64,000 nt of DNA. Source: Saccoglossus kowalevskii (Eukaryota; Hemichordata; Enteropneusta; Harrimaniidae). This document shows positions 58,800 to 64,000 of this stretch, piece by piece. Made by a program: the position numbers and the translations under genes. Numbering within the stretch: position 1 is the stretch's first letter; each line of letters begins with the position of its first letter. The stretch is from the NCBI RefSeq assembly GCF_000003605.2, contig NW_003155738.1, positions 414,581-478,580 on the forward strand. Direction: 5' to 3'. The notes under the pieces were generated by a model. That model did no database searches and was not told the DNA's origin. It worked only from the letters and a program-made list of their open reading frames with translations.

Positions 58800-60910
58800 T
58801 AATTATCAACTTGCACTTTACTTTTAGTATTTTGGCACATTTTCAGTGTTACGTTGTTCATTTAGAGACAAGTGTTTCAATGGTATTATTTTAAGCACAT
58901 TGTTTTTGTGTGAGTTGTAGCGATTACAATACAAACCAATAGTCCTGATTTGTCCGGTCATTAATGGACAGTTATTAATATTTTAATTGAAGTATTCCCA
59001 TACTTATTTTTGTTTATTGATGAACATTGCATTTTCCTTCTCTATTCATGACTGGCCACACAATGATTGACAGGAAATGGCTAACAGACTCTCAACTATA
59101 CGGTGTTTATTTAGCATATCAATAACGTATATTGATCAGAAGAAGTGGGCAATCATATTTCGTCTGAGTCGTGCAGCTCAGAACAGAGAACCAGTTATAA
59201 TTTTGATTCGACGTTGGTCACTATTTCATGTACATCAGCTGGTCATCTCAAGTGCATATGCAACTGTTTCACCGAGTGCCTTAGATTTATGAATAGGAAC
59301 TTATTTTAGCAAGTATCTGTTGAAAAAGTGAATCACAAGTACTACTCTACTTTGGGTCAACAAAAATAGACAAAATAACCGTGGGTCCAAGGATGATTCT
59401 CATAATTATTATAATAGGTCATAAGATTTGTTGCCAAACAGTCGTTAAGAGGTACACTAGCCTGATAATAATGTTAAGTAAAATAAACTCATTTTGATCA
59501 TAATTTATAAGGATTGTGTCAAAGGTTACGATAATCGTTTGAGTTATGATTGACAGAACTAGCATTTGTTATTGTTTTTCTGTCGGTTTCGGTGAAATTA
59601 TACCCAGTATTTTTTATGATGTTTTAATGTCTTAACATTTGAAACTTAAACTACTTAATAGTCGCTACCACATTAAACATATAAACAATTTCAATTTTAG
59701 TGATATTGGTAACACCTGAATAACGAACCAATAATCAAAACAAATAATATATAAACAAAAATATGGGCTTATACAAATTTAGAAATATGCTTTGATATAA
59801 ACACTAAATTCGTACAGTCATAGGCAAAACACTCAATGTAATTATTTTACAAAGCAGGTTAAGGTCCAATTGCAGAGTCATTCTTTTTCTCCTTTGTAGG
59901 CGTCAATTTTCGCGTGCTTGGCATGTAGTAACACTCAAGCTAAAGGCAGCATTGACAGTCGAGTTAATGCAGATCTCACTGATTCGAAAGGTGTCCAACT
60001 ACACGCACAGCTTCCCATACACAAACCACAGAGAGGAACAACGTTCTGCGGATGTACCAAGGTCAGCGCCCATCAGCCCATAAACATAAGACCAGTGAGT
60101 CTGTGGTATGATTGAAAACATATGGACGATGAATATATTATATTGATATTCTTGACAGTATTTTTAATGTGTTTTTTTCATGACAATGACTGTTTTTGTC
60201 AGACATTTCAATTTCTTCCCACAAGTGAATCATCTGGCATGGACGTACATGTGTATTATCACCATCACACATAGTGTATGTGTTACATATTATCATGTTA
60301 CAGTAAAAATTTTAAAGTTGTTTTAATTAAAAGTAACATATATATCTAGAATATGTGCAAAAACAGCTCGATGTAAATTACAAAACTTTCTTCAATAAAT
60401 AAGTATTACTAAGAATAATTGCACACAAGTAAGATTCATAATATGATGAAATAAATATTAGATGACCATATATGTGACCTCATTAATATGCATAACTGTA
60501 ATATTTTGAGCATTGTCGCAGATAAGTACTGGCAACTTAACCAGTGATATAATAGTATCTCTATTATAGCACTGGTTAAGTTGCAAGTACTTACAAAACA
60601 TATAACCATATATAGGGAAATAATTTTTGCAATTTTCAAGCTATCCGGGAATATCTCTTTTAGTTATGATAATGAACTATTTATGATACAATGTGCAGAA
60701 GTTTTGGATAAATACCATCATACCCGGTTGCATTTGGAGTATATATTTTGCAAATTTGTTGTATAATATCTTGAGGAAAAACTGAAGCAAAAATGAACAG
60801 GATCCTTCCAATTCGTTAAGATAGTAGTTGAAACTTGTGGGGCAAAACCTATTTGTAATTATGCCCATGTGACCTCATTATTATGCATACCTACACTATA
60901 TCATGCATTT
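58800..60910 (-). repeat. Locus repeat R, copy R4 (right arm of the inverted repeat)
   Basis: The inverted counterpart of R3. Examples are 'agtattttggcacattttca' near 58827, 'tgattgacaggaaatggct' near 59062, 'gtcattctttttc' near 59878, 'gaacaacgttctgcgg' near 60036 and 'tgtgacctcattattatgca' near 60869. It is also collinear with R1. Confidence 0.7.
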
Positions 60911-62850
60911 GTGTAGATGGGCATGCAATCAGGGCTATAGTGAAAGGGTGGGGAAAGTGGTATAACTGAAATATCAATTGACCATATATGATATTTGTTA
61001 TAAATGTTCAAGATAGGAAAGTGTAACCAGTAGCTTAACATTGAACAACAGATATGATAACTGTAATATCGCAATCACTTTACAAATTCAATCGTGTCGT
61101 GAGTGATGTCAATATTAATTTTGAATATCTTGGTCCAGGCAAGTCTGATGGAGAAATGTGACAGTTCCGGATATGGAATATATCTAAAACTTTGCCTATT
61201 AAGAATCTAGATTAAATAACAAATGGAGAGAAACTAACGATAAACGATATTCTTTTGCGTAAGATGAATATAAAATTACTGTAACAATGCCGTAGTATAT
61301 CGAAACAGTTTGTGCGAAAAATACTGGCTATAAATCAGGGCAAAAATGGTCATGCTTTGTCAGTTGTTTTTTTGTCAAATTTAGTACCTATATTATACAT
61401 GTTAATCTACATATTCACGATGTCTGTTCCATGTTAAGATCAAAGATAGCAACTAGTCATATTACTTATTTTGAGTAATGACTTTTTCAACTGATATATC
61501 TTGTAGAGCATTTTACTGACATCTAGTTCTCATCAGCAGTTTAAAATGTTATATTTCAGCCACATTTTACCACATATCTCGAAGATTGAACTTGCTAGTT
61601 GACATCGACATATCATAGTGATTGATACGATTTACGTATTTGAATATGATCAGATAAAAATTGCTTGAGTTGTAACTAAAATAAGAAGACAATTTAACTT
61701 GAAAAATCAACCTAACTTGAAAACGCATATAAAAAAGAATTGTGTGCTGAGAGTATTGAGATATTTTGGGAAAGTTTGACGACTAATATAGGTCTGTTAT
61801 TTGAGATGCACGATGTGAAAACAATGTGATTCACAGTGTAGAACTTTACATATGTGATTTCTAGTCAGATTTATTTCAGAGCACTATTGTCAAAATACAA
61901 ATTTAAATCTCATTTTTTGAGATATTAGAAATTGGCACCAGTGATAAATAGTTAATAAATAATCATGTCTATGTAACAAGTGTTATTGAGCATAACACGT
62001 GACATTGCAATTAATATTCTAATTGTAACTTATGTATTTGTAAATAGCCTCACATATATCAAAATAGCTCAGTCATTAATAAGTTGTTTTAAATCGTTCT
62101 GATGTGGTTAATTTTATTTCTGTCCAACATTTTCAAATTTCCCTTCATCAATTCTGGACATTGCCTTTGACCAAATCTATATCTATCAAGATGGCTGACT
62201 TCCTGTCAGTACCATGACATTTTTCTCTTCAAAATACTTTAGTTTTATGCAGTATATCATAAGGTGGACAACAACAAGTTTTATAAACATCTAGTCTTTG
62301 GAGCTGATAAAGATATACTACACTATATACAACCAGAGAAGAGTTATTTGGGATAACTAAATGCAAGCAACGGGGAAAAGACTGACAACTGGCAGACAAA
62401 GGAATGTTTACAAGTGAACAACAGCAAGGTCAGCAAATCAACTAGGAAAATAGTCTAAGTTTCTGTTCTATTACATCTACTGGATTTAATTCCTGAATGA
62501 TTAGTAGAAGAGGTGAGACACTTTGTGAAGTATAGCAGCCACTTAGAGAGACATATATTCTATGGATTTAAATACTCTGCACTCTACACTGGAAATGTGT
62601 GCTGGAATCCAAGGTTAAAGAACAAAGACAGCAGCAACTGAGATCTAAGTGAGATATAACCATATGCTATAACATGTAAGTCATCTATTACTAAAGAACT
62701 GTAATTTCTACATAAAGAAGTTTCCTCATTATACCTGTTGGGTGATTATTTGTGTAATGAGACAAAAAGAAATGAATACAATCCATTGAGGCAGCATAAA
62801 CACTGTTTATACTGCTGACACAATGAGACAAACAATTTTGAAGAACCAAG
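60910..62850. other. Intergenic; probable LINE 5' flank toward the right
   Basis: No gene is recognised. From about 62330 the sequence becomes purine-rich and smoothly leads into the ORF below, so it may be the 5' untranslated region of that element. Confidence 0.4.
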
Positions 62851-62854
62851 AACA

Positions 62855-64000
62855 GTGTTTCAAACACTCAAACAAGGACAATACATTATAGACAACACGT
62901 GCACAGTGATCATGCAGAATACTACTATAGTACCTGCCACAAAACCTGTCAATGAAAAAAGTATGGAAGAGCATTTTGATAGTGAAAAATTAAAGAACTT
63001 TTTTAAATCATTTGATCAACTGAAGGGTAACGACATTGAGATAAACATCAACAAACAATCAGTTACACTGACTTCAAATAAGTGCTACACAGACCTATGG
63101 ATTACCTGTTTAAAAAATACATATCTGAGAGTAACTATCCTTATGAACAAAAATCAGATGAAAAGAGTGTACAGCTAAAACTCACAAGTAGTAATGGCCA
63201 CACAGTAACTATCAAAGTATACAATAATGGAACACTTTTAATACAAGGCAATTCATACCACAGATGGGTAATGAATGAAGGGAAAATATTAATGAAAGGC
63301 ATTCAACAGGAATTACAACTGAATATTGAAGTGCCTAATAAAGAAACAGCCGAAACAACAAGAAGAAACCCAAAAAGAAACACTAGAAAGCCCATAAAAT
63401 ACAGACAAGATGAAAAAACAGCAGACAGACCACAGTCAAATGGTCACATCGAAAATAGCGATACCAGCCAACAAGTAGTGAATGGAGTTGAGAAAGTATA
63501 CACCAATCCGTTAACTCCCACCCAAAACAAATCTACCCATTTACTATTTGTTAAAGAAGATACTCCCAGCAAAATACCAGTAAGAATGATAAATGGAGAT
63601 ACATCTACGTCACCAAAACAACCACCAAAGATACAAGCCATTGATAATCAGCAACTTGTTGAACTAATTGAAGATAATCATCATCAGCAAATCTCACTGT
63701 TTTCAAACATGGATACCAAGATTACTGACACTTTCAATCAACTTCTTCATAAAGTAGCCTCAGCTACTGCAACAAAATGCAATATTCAAGTAGATGTGAA
63801 AATACTCCAGAAGGAAATAAAACATAAAGATGAAGAAATAAAGATGCAACTTAGAGAGAAACAAGACACCATAGAAAAGATGCGAGTAAAGATAAATAAC
63901 ACAATTATTGAAAACAACTCAATGACTATTGAAACAGCTCAATTGAAAGAAATTATCGAAAGTAAGGACTCAGAAATAAACAGACTAAGAAAGAAATGGA
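62855..64000 (+). pseudogene. LINE-like ORF1 (or related transposon ORF), frameshifted, cut by the window end
   Basis: The first frame runs from ATG 62855 to about 63100 ('NINKQSVTLTSNKCY'). The reading then continues one frame over and stays open from about 63095 to the window end, over 300 residues. The second part holds 'TIKVYNNGTLLIQGNSYHRW', a conserved N-terminal module I associate with ORF1/N-terminal regions of invertebrate LINEs. A Lys/Thr/Pro-rich middle follows, then a long charged coiled-coil ('KEIKHKDEEIKMQLREKQD') from about 63800. Low-stop, purine-rich composition marks it as younger than the other elements. A host gene is possible but less likely. Confidence 0.5.

Overview
The window is eukaryotic, AT-rich, intron-bearing and crowded with transposons. 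It is almost certainly from an invertebrate metazoan. Supporting signs are GT-AG introns with strong gtgagt/gtaagt donors, a secreted LamG-vWD gene family, a BEL/Pao retrotransposon, a Polinton/Maverick-type element, CR1/L2-like LINE remnants, solo LTRs and satellites. The sequence alone does not fix the phylum; a marine invertebrate is a reasonable guess only.

Host genes. The only host genes I can model with confidence form one small family encoding a secreted protein: signal peptide, short linker exon, laminin-G/concanavalin-like domain, then a von Willebrand type D domain. The intact copy is on the plus strand at 49726-52744 (six exons, 427 residues). A paralogue on the minus strand (5935-7609) has lost the middle of the gene and carries an in-frame TAA between its LamG and vWD parts. 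A third, decayed vWD exon lies at 58513-58700. The surroundings are duplicated too. Promoter-proximal repeats and a ~1-2.3 kb repeat (R1 to R4) recur in mirrored order, so about 5.7-13.5 kb and 45.8-52.9 kb are the arms of an old inverted duplication. A second inverted repeat (about 54.84-56.95 and 58.80-60.91 kb) encloses the third gene fragment.

Between the arms. 15.08-20.33 kb is a decayed BEL/Pao element on the minus strand (LTR, gag, protease, RT, RNase H, integrase, LTR). 21.48-36.56 kb is a decayed Polinton. On the minus strand it has protein-primed DNA polymerase B, a packaging ATPase, a small basic capsid-associated protein, a double-jelly-roll-type major capsid protein and an adenain-like protease; a Cys/His-motif ORF lies on the plus strand. 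It has two nested layers of inverted terminal repeats, and pieces of the capsid and protease genes are repeated inside the outer layer. Its polymerase is split by a 1.0 kb TA-flanked transposon. 36.57-37.92 kb holds a LINE fragment, a tandem array and a terminal hairpin. 38.87-39.81 kb is a ~130 bp satellite. Matching solo LTRs sit at 3197-3877 (+) and 40523-41195 (-). Two broken LINE copies fill 41.9-44.7 kb, and the window ends inside a LINE-like ORF1 (62.86 kb to the edge).

The rest (about 0-2.4, 8.3-11.2, 47-49, 53-54.8 and 61-62.8 kb) is AT-rich DNA in which I see no gene. All element genes are broken by stops or frameshifts, so they look like fossils rather than active copies.
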